Shown here one piece after another: positions 22,797 to 34,475 of a stretch of DNA of 64,000 nucleotides. This stretch comes from Umbelopsis isabellina. Lineage: Eukaryota; Mucoromycota; Umbelopsidomycetes; Umbelopsidales; Umbelopsidaceae. A program made the position numbers and the translations under genes. Each line of letters starts with the position of its first letter. The first letter of the stretch is position 1. Location: assembly GCA_016758905.1 (NCBI GenBank), contig JAEPQZ010000013.1, forward strand, positions 124,001 to 188,000, read 5' to 3'. The notes under the pieces were generated by a model. The model ran no database searches, was not told where the DNA came from, and worked only from the letters and a program-made list of their open reading frames with translations.

Positions 22797-25700
22797 CTAA
22801 AGTTTGATTTTCTTTGCGGGTATGTCAGCTTCGCTTGACGGTTCGATTGACCGAATGACTTTGGAAGATTGCATTTCCAAGGCAGGAACAGAGAACCCTT
22901 CTATATGTGGAGTGATGAGACTCATCTTCATCTTTTGTCTCATACCTTCTTGATCACCTTCAATCTGAATGCGCACTTTGACTTCTCCGAATATTTTGAT
23001 TTGTGCGTCTCCAGAAGTCAATGTGTTGGAGTGTTGATCATACACAATATTGTGTCCAGAAGAGACTTGATCGCCAGATGTGAAAATGACACCTTCGATA
23101 CCATATTTTTGAACAAGCACCACAAATCCGTTTCTCAGAATACGAATGACATGGCCATCTTCTTCTACCACCTTATTTCTGAAGAACAAATTGGTGTACA
23201 GTTCCACAGAGCTTCGGGCAGCTTGCTGAGCCATACGATGACGGAAGTTCAAGTCTAAACATGATGAGTGGTTAGTGTTATGTTCGGATAAAGTGAGGTA
23301 CAAGGTGAATACATACTGTCACATAACTCCTTCATTCTCATTTTGTCCGTAAGTTCCTGTCCGTACACAAGCTCAGGGTCTATGCAAGCTCTCAACAACC
23401 TATGTACGATGACATCTAAAAAACAGACATATTAGTATGAGATACAATAAAGTAAGGGGGCATCGTTGATAATACTTGCCTGAATATCTACGAATTGGAG
23501 ATGTAAAATGTGTGTAAATTGGACAGGCTAAACCATAATGGCGGAAGTCTTGCTCTGTTTCAGTTCCGGATGAGAAATATTGAGCTTGCAACATGCATCT
23601 TGTCGTCATGATGCGCACCAATTTGTTGAAGTATGGATCAGAGGATACCTGTGGAAGCATAACGGTTTAATGTTTCGAATTCGGCAATCAAATTTTGTTC
23701 TAATACATCACAAATACTTACCACAGCTTTATCCAGAGAGTCAGACAATGCTTTGGAGGTTGAGGTTTCCAGACCGATGCTAAACTCGCTTAAAGCTCGT
23801 CGAAGTTCTTCGAAATTGGAATCAGGTGGAGTAGGATGTCTTCTTAATAACGCAGAATCAGGGAATTTGGAATATATCTTTTCAGCAACTGAAATGTTGG
23901 CTAATAACATGAATTCTTCGACCAGTGCGTTAGTTTCTTTCAGCTCCTTCATCTCGACATCCACTGGATCTTGTGAATCATTTTCCAAATTGAATCGAAC
24001 TTCAGGAGAAGCCAGCGTAAGCGCACCATTTTCTAATCTCTTTTTCTTTAATTGTTTCGCAATGCCATTGAGTACTCGAATACCCTTGGTAACGTCGTCC
24101 TGCATGGAACTATAAGAGAAAAAATAGAGTCAGAACATCTTTCAATAGAGCCATTAGGCTGAGCTAGTACGTCAACTTACTCATCATCTATTCTGTTCTG
24201 AGCCTCTTCGTATGTGAAAGAAAACTTTGACTTGATGATTGACTTCGTAAAGTCAACATTAATGATTTCAGCTTTTTCATTCATTTCCTGTTATTAATTG
24301 CGACGAATGAGTACAACTTGTACGACATTAAATATAGCATTTCCTCACATACCCATATACAGGAAAAGGCTAATCTTTCAACATTCGAGCGAAGCGAGCA
24401 TAGATCTATAGAAAATATTGATAAGCAAATAGAACACGTATAAAGTAATCCTTTTTGTAACACGTACTTGTTCCTAACAATGATGGAAGCATATCAATTC
24501 GCTTATCTACAAGATAAACTGTAGTTCCACGACTTGCTGCCTCATCATCCATTGGCATTCCCGGTTTGACAAAGTATGTAACATCCGCAATATCTGCAAG
24601 TAGTTTTATCAGGGAAGTGTTCATTTACCAGTTGCTACAGCTTTGAAAAGACACATACGAACTCCAACTTCAAAGTTACCATTTGGCAAAGGTCGGACAT
24701 GAAGGGCATCATCGATATCAGTACAACCGGGAGGATCAATACTGCACACGTTCAAATGTCTAAAGTCTCTGCGTCTCTCGTTCTGTACATGCTGATCGGT
24801 GACAACCCAATTTTCCCCTTCAGCTGGCAAATCTTCCAAAATTCGTTTCGAGAACTCTTGGAATGGCACATCGTGTTCCAATAATAGCACCTCAGTTTCT
24901 GTCTCCTTGTCACCAGAAGCGCCAAGAGTCTTGACGAAATGACCGAGAGGAAGACTATTAAAAGGTTGGAGAATTAATTAATAGCCGGGCAATCTGATAA
25001 ATGTTACAATTCTCACTTACACAGAGTTTGTAGGCCATGAATCAATTGACACTACAATTCTTTGACCAGCCAAAGCATGGGCTTGGGTGGTTCTGATTTT
25101 TATACTTGGAATGCGACGGTCCATAGCGCGGAAGATTACATTTTGCGAGGCTGCTGAGCCCTCACTGCCATGTATAGATTTCTTGGCGATATATCCACAA
25201 TAAGGTCTCCACTTCTTTCGAATGATACCAACGACCTTACCGGTTGGCATGGCTGGCAAGGCATCATCTATTTCCATGGTTTCTGAATTTGCCTGACTAG
25301 CTGCTTCTTTGTTGTCCACTTCGTCCTCTTCCTCCTCTATGGCAACCGAAGCGGTTGTTTTCCACTCTGACTTTGGTAGAACTTCAATGGCAACAATATC
25401 GCCTTGAATAGAGCGGTTCATATGTTTGCGACCAACGATATATACATTCTGTACTTTGCCCTCAACATTGGCCATAACCGTAGCCTATAAACCGACATTA
25501 AACAATCTGCCTAATATCATTGCAGCATTAGTAACATACATACCTCTAAGTAATTGTGATTACTGACAGTCAAGGTTCCCTGGCTGATTTTGCCATTCTT
25601 GATACCATTTGTGATTTGAAGTTGGGTCATATGCTATAAAAAATATTAAGCCTTCATACACACGAAAGGTATGTCTACTCTATTGTCTGTCTTACCTCTT

Positions 25701-26535
25701 CGTACGTGACTTTGCCATCAGCTTTAGCTTGAGCCTCATTAGCCTCCTGAGCCGTAACCACCATATCCATCAATTCTGGGGTGTCGGTCAATCCCACTAC
25801 ATAATCTCTAACAGAGCTACATTTTATAGCTGCAGACTTTGCTTTTTCTCGGTTATCCCGGTCATCGCTCAGCATAACGACAGTCAGCGAAGATCCCTTC
25901 TTGCCCTTCGGAAGATGGTTCGCATACCACTTCACGGCGACACGAATAGCTGAGATCCTTGCTTGATTAATAACTATTCCGAGAAGAGGCTACACTGACA
26001 CAATCTACTTTTCCGATTCATCTTACCTCTGTCGTTTCTGTCATTTGGACTTTCATCCTTCATCCTTTCAATGTACGCCTCCCGATGATGCTCGTTCGAG
26101 AATGCGTAAAAACGTTTGTTCTTGTCGGCAATAATTGCATTTACTCGGTTGTAAATCGGCATGCTCAGATGTCGAAGTTCCTCTCGAACTGTTTGAAGAA
26201 CGATGACATCTTTAATAGTTGGATGTTCCATGATATCAATCTGTGGGACAAGCTATTAGATTTTCTAATTCAACTTTGCATTGTCTATCCACTTGATCGT
26301 ATTTCTGAATTCATACCTGGTTCATAAAAACGTTCGTATCCGGAACTAAATAATGTGGAGTGGTATAGGCCTGGGTAGATCTTGGAATGGCGGACAAGAT
26401 CGGGTCGGTGTGACCGCAAACTTCACAAGCTGCCGACGAGCACCAAATGTCGTCTCTCAAGTAATGCTCCTTGATGACTTTAATGACATTGCCCTTCTTG
26501 GTGCGCTTTATGAATGATTTCGCTCGCAACGACAT
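22797..26535 (-). CDS. DIS3: exosome ribonuclease Dis3/Rrp44
   Basis: A multi-exon gene with about ten introns; the product is near 1000 residues. The start [20 protein letters not shown] and [10 protein letters not shown]-like [19 protein letters not shown] give the cysteine CR3 motif. A PIN endonuclease domain follows ([39 protein letters not shown]). Then come cold-shock domains, and the RNB exonuclease domain with [42 protein letters not shown] and [13 protein letters not shown]. An S1-like end finishes with AKKIKL. Active-site aspartates of both PIN and RNB are present, so both nuclease activities should be intact. Dis3 is the catalytic subunit of the RNA exosome in nucleus and cytoplasm. 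MPP6, an exosome cofactor, lies about 10 kb away. Confidence 0.96.
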
Positions 26536-27114
26536 GGTGCACGGAAGTCTTTACGATATGCTCAGTTCCAGAAAAAGTCGCTTTGAAAAAAAAGTGGGAC
26601 TGTCAAATTTTCAGGTCCAGCCATTTATGAATTTGAGGAACAAATGTGCATATCTACCAATTGCTTCAAGACCATCAAAGTTATATACAGAAGTCATCCA
26701 GGATGATCTTTATGTTACTACTTTTTCTTAACTATATTTAAAGAGAAACATCCTAATTTCTTAACGGACACCCATTAAATCGCAAAATTGCTAGCAACAT
26801 TATCCTCGACTAAGCTTTGTTTGATTATAGACTCATTTCTACACACGCTTTCACCATTAGTATCCAAAAAAGTATAAATCTGTTTTAGAAAGATGTCGCC
26901 TGCCAGTAGCACACACTTCAAAATATATTGCGCTTGCTTCTCTGTTTCGATATTCATGTTGGCGCAATTCAATTTGTCTAAATTCCTGCGTAAAACCCCT
27001 TGAAGGACCCCTCTATCGTCATTTTATCTGGTCACATTATGCAATATAAACAGCTGCAAAGGATAAAATGACAAACAAGGCTAATACGTACAACAGAGGA
27101 TCTACTTCTTTAGG
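26536..27114. promoter_or_regulatory. divergent region between DIS3 and the PMT-like gene
   Basis: This holds the promoters of DIS3 (minus) and the PMT-like gene (plus), plus a possible small minus-strand reading frame at 26775-26957. No specific promoter element can be named. Confidence 0.35.
26775..26957 (-). CDS. possible small protein of unknown function
   Basis: An open frame of 60 residues starts MNIETEKQAQYILKCVLLAG and ends DNVASNFAI. The same frame stays open upstream for about 22 further codons (RGVLQGVLRRNLDKLN) before a stop, which suggests an exon with an unseen 5' partner. It looks helical with a regular spacing of leucine and isoleucine, as in small coiled-coil complex subunits. 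I do not recognise the family. It lies between two divergent genes, so it might instead be a chance frame in promoter DNA. Confidence 0.3.
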   Translation of the reverse strand: MNIETEKQAQYILKCVLLAGDIFLKQIYTFLDTNGESVCRNESIIKQSLVEDNVASNFAI

Positions 27115-30100
27115 ATGGCGTACTCACTCCGGTATCGAAAGTCTGCAAACTCCAAAGCGAATGATTCAACCCCGACTATCTTTGAACCTCTAGATAATTA
27201 CGAGTATAATGCCAGTGGTGCCAAGAAATATCGTCCTCGATATTACAGAGTCAATATTTTGCAAACGAGATCAGAAATTGCCACGCTCTCTTTTGTAACG
27301 CTTTTGACTTTGGCAACCAGACTTTGGCAGATTGGCACAACAGATAGTAGCGCGTTAGTATTCGCAAACATCAAGTCATTTTGTAAATAGCTGTCTAATG
27401 TATGTATCAGGTTAGGAGAGTTCGATACTAGCTACGGCGTGAACCAATATCTTCATGGTAAGTTTTTTATCGACCGAAACCCGCCACTGGCAACGATGAT
27501 GTACGCATGTGCTGCGTCGCTTTTTGGGTACCATGGTCAGCAGCGTATGATGTATATGGGCCAGTAAGTGTGTTGTAGATTATGAGTAAATTTGATAAGC
27601 TCCTTGCTAAATACATGTTCAAAAGGCCATTCGGTGAATTTCCTTATATACAATTGCGGCTCTTGTCAGCTTTGTTGGGATCACTGCTTGTACCTATCTC
27701 TTACATGACTCTCAAACTTATGGGGCACAAATCTATGACGGCGTTGGTAGCCGCCTCTCTGTTTATCTTTGAGACTGGTTCCATTACTTTGCATAGGCAT
27801 ATGTTGACCTCGGCTCCCCTTGGTTTTTTTGCGGCTTCTTCAATCATGATGTGGGTTAATTTTCATAATCACCAGAACAAGTAAGTAATAAGAAAATATC
27901 GACGAGATCAGTGGATATTTCTAAATTGTTGTAGTCCGTACTCTCTGAAATGGTGGATGTGGCAAACTCTGACTGGTGCTTGTATTGGCTGTGCCATGAG
28001 GTATAATTAATGTACTTCAGTTCTGTTAGCTCCCACAGAGCAGTGCGTTAACTGATTCGATTTCCACAGTATAAGCTGGACTGGAGCTCTTCTTTTGCCA
28101 TTATTTTGGGCTTCCAGTGCACGTCAAATGTGGTGCCTTCTAGGTGATCGCGAAAATCCATTTGTAAGTGTTCCATGTCGATGTCCACTGATTGTATGCA
28201 GAATCTGATCTTTACGCTGCGATTGTATAGACTTCAATAGCCAAAGAGTTATCTTCGCGCATATGGTCAATGATGATTGTACCTATTGGACTCTATCTTC
28301 TTTGTTTCCAAGTGCACTTCATGCTGCTAGAAAAACCTGGCGATCACGACTTTTTACTCAGCCCTGAATTGCGAACCTCTATAAATGCATTCAGGACGGG
28401 TAAATCCCAAAAAGGTTAATGTCCAGATCGAAGTTCAATATTGATTCTATTACTAACATAGTTTTTAGACGTTGCGTACGGGAGCAAAATAGTACTAAGG
28501 CACCTGAATGATCATATAGGTTACCTGCACTCTCATGAGCACAACTGGGTTGATGGCTCAAAACGTAAGATCATTTTCATCGTGATCATCGACTTATTCA
28601 CTTACACATCCTTGATATATGTAGAACAACAGGTGACAGGATACCCATATGCAGATTTGAACAACGGTTGGATTATCCAAAAAATCGATTCTCTTTGGGA
28701 CAAGTCAGCTCCAATTGAATGGGTGGAGAACAATCAACGAGTTAGGTTAGAGCACTTTGCGACACTTAAAAAGCTACATAGCCATGATGAGCATGCTCCA
28801 CTCTCGGAGAGACAATTTGAAGTCACGTAAGTTTAAATCGTTGTCATAGCTCTCCAGATAGCTCAATATTTATCGTGTAGCTGACGCTTTTGAAGCACAT
28901 ATGGAGATATCTTCACCGATGATCCCAATGATTACTGGACTGTAGAAATTATTGGCCACAACCAAGAAGATGCAACTTCAAAAGAGCGAATACGTGTTAT
29001 ATCCACTAAGTTTCGATTGAAACATAATCGAGGTTGTTATCTCACTGCGAATGAAATCAAATTGCCAGCTTATGCCAAGGGACAATTTGAAATTGTTTGC
29101 AGCAAGGATGCAAAAGAAGAAGCTAGTACCTGGATAGTTGAGAATTCTATTCATCCCAAACGTAAGTCGTAAATTCTTTTTGCCTTCGAAAGATCATGTT
29201 TGCCTTCATATCTTTACTCGAAGTTGTCTAATCATCGCCCTCATTCATCATCTTAAACAACAGTTAGGATGTTGGAGACTGATATTGTTCAGTATGAGCC
29301 AGCTAGCTTTTACCAAAAAATGAAAGAAATACATTTTTTGATGAGATACTACGACGAAATTATACCTAACATGGACACTGCCAAGGTTGAGCCCTCTCTT
29401 CCTTTCCAATGGTACCTTAGAGGGGAAACTATGTTGCTTTGGAACGAAATGATTGGTATCCAAATTGCTACATCTTTGAATCCATTCATCAACTGGCTTG
29501 GATGTGGAGTCATAACCGTTTATCTAGTATTTTCTGTGATGAATTCTTTATTATCCAAACGTGGTATTCAATGGACTATTTTTTCGAGATCAAATGGAGG
29601 CTCTGGATGGAGAGGTAATTATCATGTCATCAAATACTTTTTTCAAGTGTATTATATGTGCTAACAAAAAAATCTTCCAATGCTTCTAGCTTACCAGAGT
29701 ATTCCTTCCAAAGAGTTTTACCTTCAATCTCTTGGGTTCTTCTTCGCAGCCGTAACTTGTACAACGTTGCTGACATATATCATGCCCTTCAATGTCGATC
29801 TTTCTGATAGCTTGTTAGGCTTATATTTCTTTATCTTGTCAACGGCGGTGGCTTTCGAAATTATGACGATACGATTTCCCCGTCTAATTCGAATTCTACT
29901 TTGCACTGGTATTATTGTCTTATCGTGCTATAGCTTCCTCGGACTTTTCCCCCCTACTTATGGAAGACCATGGATACGCGGCAGCTGTGAAAATTCAACT
30001 CAAAAATTCAATTGTCAACTTTATCCTGACCAATTATTGACAGAAGCGCAATCAGCAGAGACAAAGAGCGTGTACGTTGACATATTTGGAGACGTATACT

Positions 30101-30816
30101 CCTTCAGCTATGCTCCAGGAGAGGAGGAAAAGGTCAGTCTAGAGACGAGAGATAAGAAATATGAACTTTTCAGAAGCAAAACCAAGGGAACAAAAGTCAA
30201 AGAGCGTTATATTGGAGTACAAAGCACACCTGCTCCAAAGTACAAAGACTTGAAACAAAAGAGAGGGGAATTACGGTCGATGATGAGAGACAATTACCTT
30301 GTAATTCATCCGGAAGTAAATGCTCAAACAGTCATGACAGAGGACAATACCATTAACATGGAACTTTCGGATAACATGAACAATCTGAATATTGATCCAG
30401 AACAACAAGATATAATCCGTGAAAATGTGATAGATATCAACGAATTGCATTTAGTAGAGCAGAACATTGCTGCGCCAATTGATGTGGACATCTCAACTTC
30501 TACTGACGCGGCTGAAACCGCCCAAAATACCATTGAAATCGCATCGGAACAGATCATCAAAAAGTATGTAATATTAGATGGACAGCTTGTGGAAGCCACT
30601 CAGAGTGTTATGGATGATTCAGATTATGGTAGTACCTATAAACAGCAATGGGATAGCAGTATTCCGCAAGAAACTGCAATTCAAGATAGACACGAAATTA
30701 ATTTTCAAGAAGAAGGACAGTCATTGGACCAGACGCCTAGTGCCGATGCCCAAGATGGCTCAAGTCAGGAACTTTCTCATCAGGAAATTGGACTTGAAGA
30801 TATACAACATGTTTAA
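27115..30816 (+). CDS. divergent protein O-mannosyltransferase (PMT family)
   Basis: A multi-exon gene starting MAYSLRYRKSANSKANDS. It has the PMT order: an N-terminal membrane span (SFVTLLTLATRLWQIG), luminal loop 1 (LGEFDTSYGVNQYLHGKFFI, DRNPPLATMMYACAASLFGY), further spans, then a MIR domain (YLHSHEHNWVDG, QVTGYPYADLNNGWII), and C-terminal spans ending in FNVDLSDSLLGLYFFILSTA and FLGLFPPTYGRPW. PMTs transfer mannose from dolichyl phosphate to Ser/Thr in the ER. Loop 1 is unusual: the family's Asp-Glu pair (FDEVHFG) reads FDTSYG, and DVHPPLGK reads DRNPPLAT. A tail of about 220 residues, Asp/Glu/Gln-rich, follows the last span. The gene may be a diverged or non-catalytic paralogue. An open frame continues in phase after the stop codon. 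Confidence 0.85.
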
Positions 30817-31620
30817 ACCATTCCAGAAGAACTACCAGTCGATAGTCTGCCTAGCATATCTATTGATGTTGACCAAGAAAGTTTGCAACATGTTTCCTCC
30901 GATGCTCCTGTTGAAAATATACAATAATTGGATGGCCATAATAAAAATACAGCATTCATAACCTACAAGTTTTATCAGTATATTGAGAACTCGGGAAGAC
31001 ATGCAGCACGTCGATTAAGATGCCGATACTGACATTATACACCCAAAAGATTTGAAAAGTGTTGAGAGAAGAGAGACCTTACAATGAAGAGCAAAAAATG
31101 AACATTATAACAATGAATTGTACTGTTTTGAGCTCAAACAGACATTGCAACAATGGGCATTAACAATGTATACTTTTATCATCAATTTGCCCAAGATGAC
31201 TGAGGTTCAGGGTTGAATAAATCATGACCGTGAAGCATACAAAGAAATATCCATTGTTTCTATTACCTAGCCCGAGCTCGAATGTGCGCTATTTTAGCAT
31301 ATTGCCTTTTGAGGGTGTACGAATGAAGCTTCAACAACGATTGAGGACTCGTAAGGTTTCTGATATACTCAATTTATCACTATTGCATGGGGGTTTATTG
31401 AAAGAGTATCCATATGTTTGCTGGTTTGAAGTGGGCATATTTTGCAGACTTTCGACTCGATTTTTGCTTCAATTGGTTTCAGTTGGGTAAGCTTGATCAG
31501 TCTGCGTTTGTCTCCGCTATTTCAGTCGGACGAAGTTTCCGATTCAATTTGGTATAAAATCAGGAACTGACACTTCCAACAAATTTTTTTTTTTACCTTT
31601 GGCCGATCAGCATCATCATC
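30817..31620. other. intergenic, PMT-like 3' side and ERG2 promoter
   Basis: The first 111 bp (30817-30927) continue the PMT-like reading frame after its TAA. The rest is AT-rich and includes an 88-codon open frame at 31224-31490 with no recognisable features. A T-run lies at 31585-31594 shortly before the ERG2 start. Confidence 0.4.
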
Positions 31621-32358
31621 ATGAGCGTTGAAAGCAAGCAAAAATCCTCCCGTTTTCAGACGCTACTCGTTGTCTTGGTAGCTCTTATTGCCATCTTCAT
31701 CGGGTTTGACCACATCAAGGAACGTTTCTACATCTTTGACCAAAACGTCCTTCAAGAAGTCGCACAACGCAACATGGCAAAGTATGAGAACAATACTCGC
31801 CTGATGATGCAAGGTATTGCTCAAGATTTGAACAAGGAATACCCTGGCCATGTGGCTCTTAAGGAGGAATGGGTTTTCAACAACGCTGGTGGTGCAATGG
31901 GTAGTATGTGGATTCTTCACGCTTCCTTGACTGAGTATGTTATCATCTTTGGCACCCCAGTTGGTACTGAGGGCCATACCGGTCGCTTCTTCGCCGATGA
32001 CTACTTCATTATTCTTGAGGGAGAACAATGGGCATATGCTCCTGGCGACCTCAGCCGTGAGGTAAGTAAACTTCAATCTTTACAGACCTTTAGAATTAGC
32101 AAGTTCATGAACTCATAAAATTCAATATAGGTTTACAAGCCCGGAACTATGCACCATCTTGCCAGAGGCAACGTTCAACAGTACAAAATTCCTGAGCACG
32201 CTTGGGCTCTGGAATATGCTCGTGGATGGATTCCTTTGATGTTGCCTTTCGGTATCTTCGATACCTTGTTCTCCACCGTCGATTATGTCACTCTTTACGA
32301 GACTTTCCGTCTATATGGAAAGGCCACTGTCAAGGAGCTCTTGCAAGGAAAAATATAA
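31621..32358 (+). CDS. ERG2: C-8 sterol isomerase Erg2 (sigma-1 receptor family)
   Basis: Two exons (31621-32061 and 32131-32358) give 222 residues, the family's usual length. The N-terminus MSVESKQKSSRFQTLLVVLV begins a single membrane anchor. Conserved blocks follow: VFNNAGGAMGSMWILHASLT, GTPVGTEGHTGRFFADDYFI, EGEQWAYAPGD, YKPGTMHHL, ALEYARGWIPLMLPFGIFDT and TLYETFRLYGKATVKELLQG. The Asp in ADDYF and the Glu in LEYARG correspond to the paired acidic residues of the sigma-1/Erg2 binding pocket. Erg2 shifts the sterol double bond from C8 to C7 in ergosterol synthesis in the ER and is the target of morpholine antifungals. Intron phase is 0. Confidence 0.97.
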
Positions 32359-32681
32359 AGCAAGGGACAGAAATAAAAGCTTCCTGTAGACTTAACCTAT
32401 CATCAACTCTAATAGCACCATGTCGTTTTTTCAGTACTCGTAGAACATTTAATATTGATTATATATTTTTTCAATACTACCTACAATCACTAATGCGTCA
32501 ATATTCATTGACATGAATAAATTAAAAGCAATTTTCATCAATTCAAAGTTTGCACGACTTGTATAATGATACCATTTGTCACTCGACTTTTTCCATGCTT
32601 GATTGAAACAAATTGAGCGGAAATAGAAATCCACATTTTCTGGCTGAGAAACTACACCTCACTTCTTAAAGCTTCAAGGTC
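32359..32681. other. intergenic spacer
   Basis: An AT-rich spacer between ERG2 and the next plus-strand gene. Nothing is recognisable beyond presumed terminator and promoter function. Confidence 0.35.
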
Positions 32682-34219
32682 ATGGAAGCCATTGACGACC
32701 TTGCGAACGAGAACATTGTTCGTTCGGTTGCGTTTACTGCTCTGCAATTTCGCCAGCAGCGTAATGTTGAAGGACTCCTTCCTGTCTCAACTCAAGTCTT
32801 ACAGCAGAGAGTGCGGTACTTAAGTGATCAGTCCGAATCCACTGATGAGGACAAAGATTACATATTACAGTGGCAAAAGGACGACTGCCCAAGAGTGATT
32901 GATCTGATATGGAATGGATATGAAGAAGACCTCTACCAGAGTAAGATATTCTACAAGAGATCGGATGCAGAAACCTTGCATGCCATCGTAGAATTTGCAG
33001 CCAAGGACGACAAGCATTTTGTAGTCGTTGTAGCAAAGGAAGATGGTGCAGAAGATCAAGAATGGAAGTATCATAACACCAGAGAAATTGATGATGAGGA
33101 ATGGAAGAAGACCATTATTGCTGAATGGTCAAAAACTATAGAAGATGCCGAGAGAAAGTTCATTCAAGATGTGACAAAGCACAACGAAGATCAGAAGAAG
33201 CAGAGAAAGGAGAAGAAGCTAAAGAGAAAAGGGAAGAAATCAACGAAGGGACGGGGAGGAGCTGAGGTTTGTTTAAATGGGTTTGAGGCAATGTGGTACG
33301 TAGATTTTATGTTACTTACACTACTCAATATGTTCAGGAGCACCATGGCGGACAAGCTCCTGACGACTACTGGGGAGATTGGTCCTCCGAGAATGGATCT
33401 CAAGATGAGTTAGGAGACAGCAATTCTTCTCATGCTTCTAACAGTGATGATTCTGATGATGGATACTACAACAATTGGAGTCAGCACCCTGAGTCCAGCG
33501 GCTCCGTTCCAGAAGATGACATGATCGCGGAAGATTATCCACCGGACCATGCGAAGCACTTGGGAGTACCAACTTTTGTTGTAGATTCAGGATCACATCG
33601 CCAGATTGTGAAGAGGTCATCTATGGAACAACAAGAGATTCAAGAAGAATATGATAATTCTCATAATCCCCTGTTCACTGTACCTAGTGTGCCAAATTTG
33701 ATGGATATGCATACCTCTGCGCTACAGGAATTAACAACGATATTGAATAGCACGATACAGCATACTGAGCACGATAAATTAAGGACCATCAATATGAACC
33801 CTTTGCCCAAAGTAATGTACTACCGACAGCAGGAGCCCTCTGAAGTCGATAACGGCGATGATTCATCTAGTCGTGCAGAAAGTGTCAAGTATTCAGATAA
33901 AGTCCCAGGTGGTTGGCCAGAATCCCGACAAGAAGAGGACAACACATCATATTATGCACTAACTCCTGGCGATCAACATGGCAGATATAGCGATCATGAA
34001 GCTTCTGGAACCAGTAGCGACACTAAAGATACTGCGAAATCGTTTCTAATGAAAAGCTTAAGTGCCTTGGTTGCCGTTGCCCGAATGTTGGGTTTCACTG
34101 GACGACAGATATCAGATATGGTGGATCAAATCGTCCAGCAACAGGAGGCTGAAAGTATCCCCCAAGATTCGAAGCAATCGGATGATGTAAAGCAACAGCT
34201 GGAAAAGGAGAGCTGTTAA
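32682..34219 (+). CDS. uncharacterised acidic fungal protein
   Basis: Two exons (32682-33266 and 33338-34219) give 488 residues. The family is not recognised. The N-terminal 170 residues look folded and helical (MEAIDDLANENIVRSVAFTA, CPRVIDLIWNGYEEDLYQSK), with an E/K-rich coiled part and a lysine-rich patch (KKQRKEKKLKRKGKKSTKGR) that could be a nuclear signal. The second exon opens with YWGDWSSENGSQDELG and is Ser/Asp-rich and disordered. A short helix near the C-terminus (SLSALVAVARMLGFTGRQIS) may be a binding motif. The intron is 71 nt and phase 0. The charged make-up suggests an adaptor or a nuclear protein, but no function can be given. Confidence 0.8.
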
Positions 34220-34475
34220 AGGATAAACCATGTCAAAAAGTTTTCTAGTAGACACCCAAAAAAAAAGTTGGCCCCAGTGCCCATACGCATTAACAATTGA
34301 TAGATGAAGCAAGTTTGTATACCTGAATCCATCCTCGTTCAAGATTGATCATAATTAGTACGGCTATAACATCTACAGTTCTTATAACTGATTCTTAGAT
34401 TAGATATGGAATTCATTTTATGCGAGTTGATAAATTTTTATTTTATATAATCATTCCATGGTTTAAGAACAAAAT

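Noticed and set aside
27037-27110. Minus-strand hydrophobic stretch resembling a tail anchor (DPLLYVLALFVILSF)
   Set aside because: T-rich DNA often encodes such runs by chance; an in-frame stop lies just upstream and it would overlap the PMT start.
31224-31490. 88-codon frame before ERG2
   Set aside because: No recognisable motif, and it lies in AT-rich intergenic DNA with no supporting splice signals.
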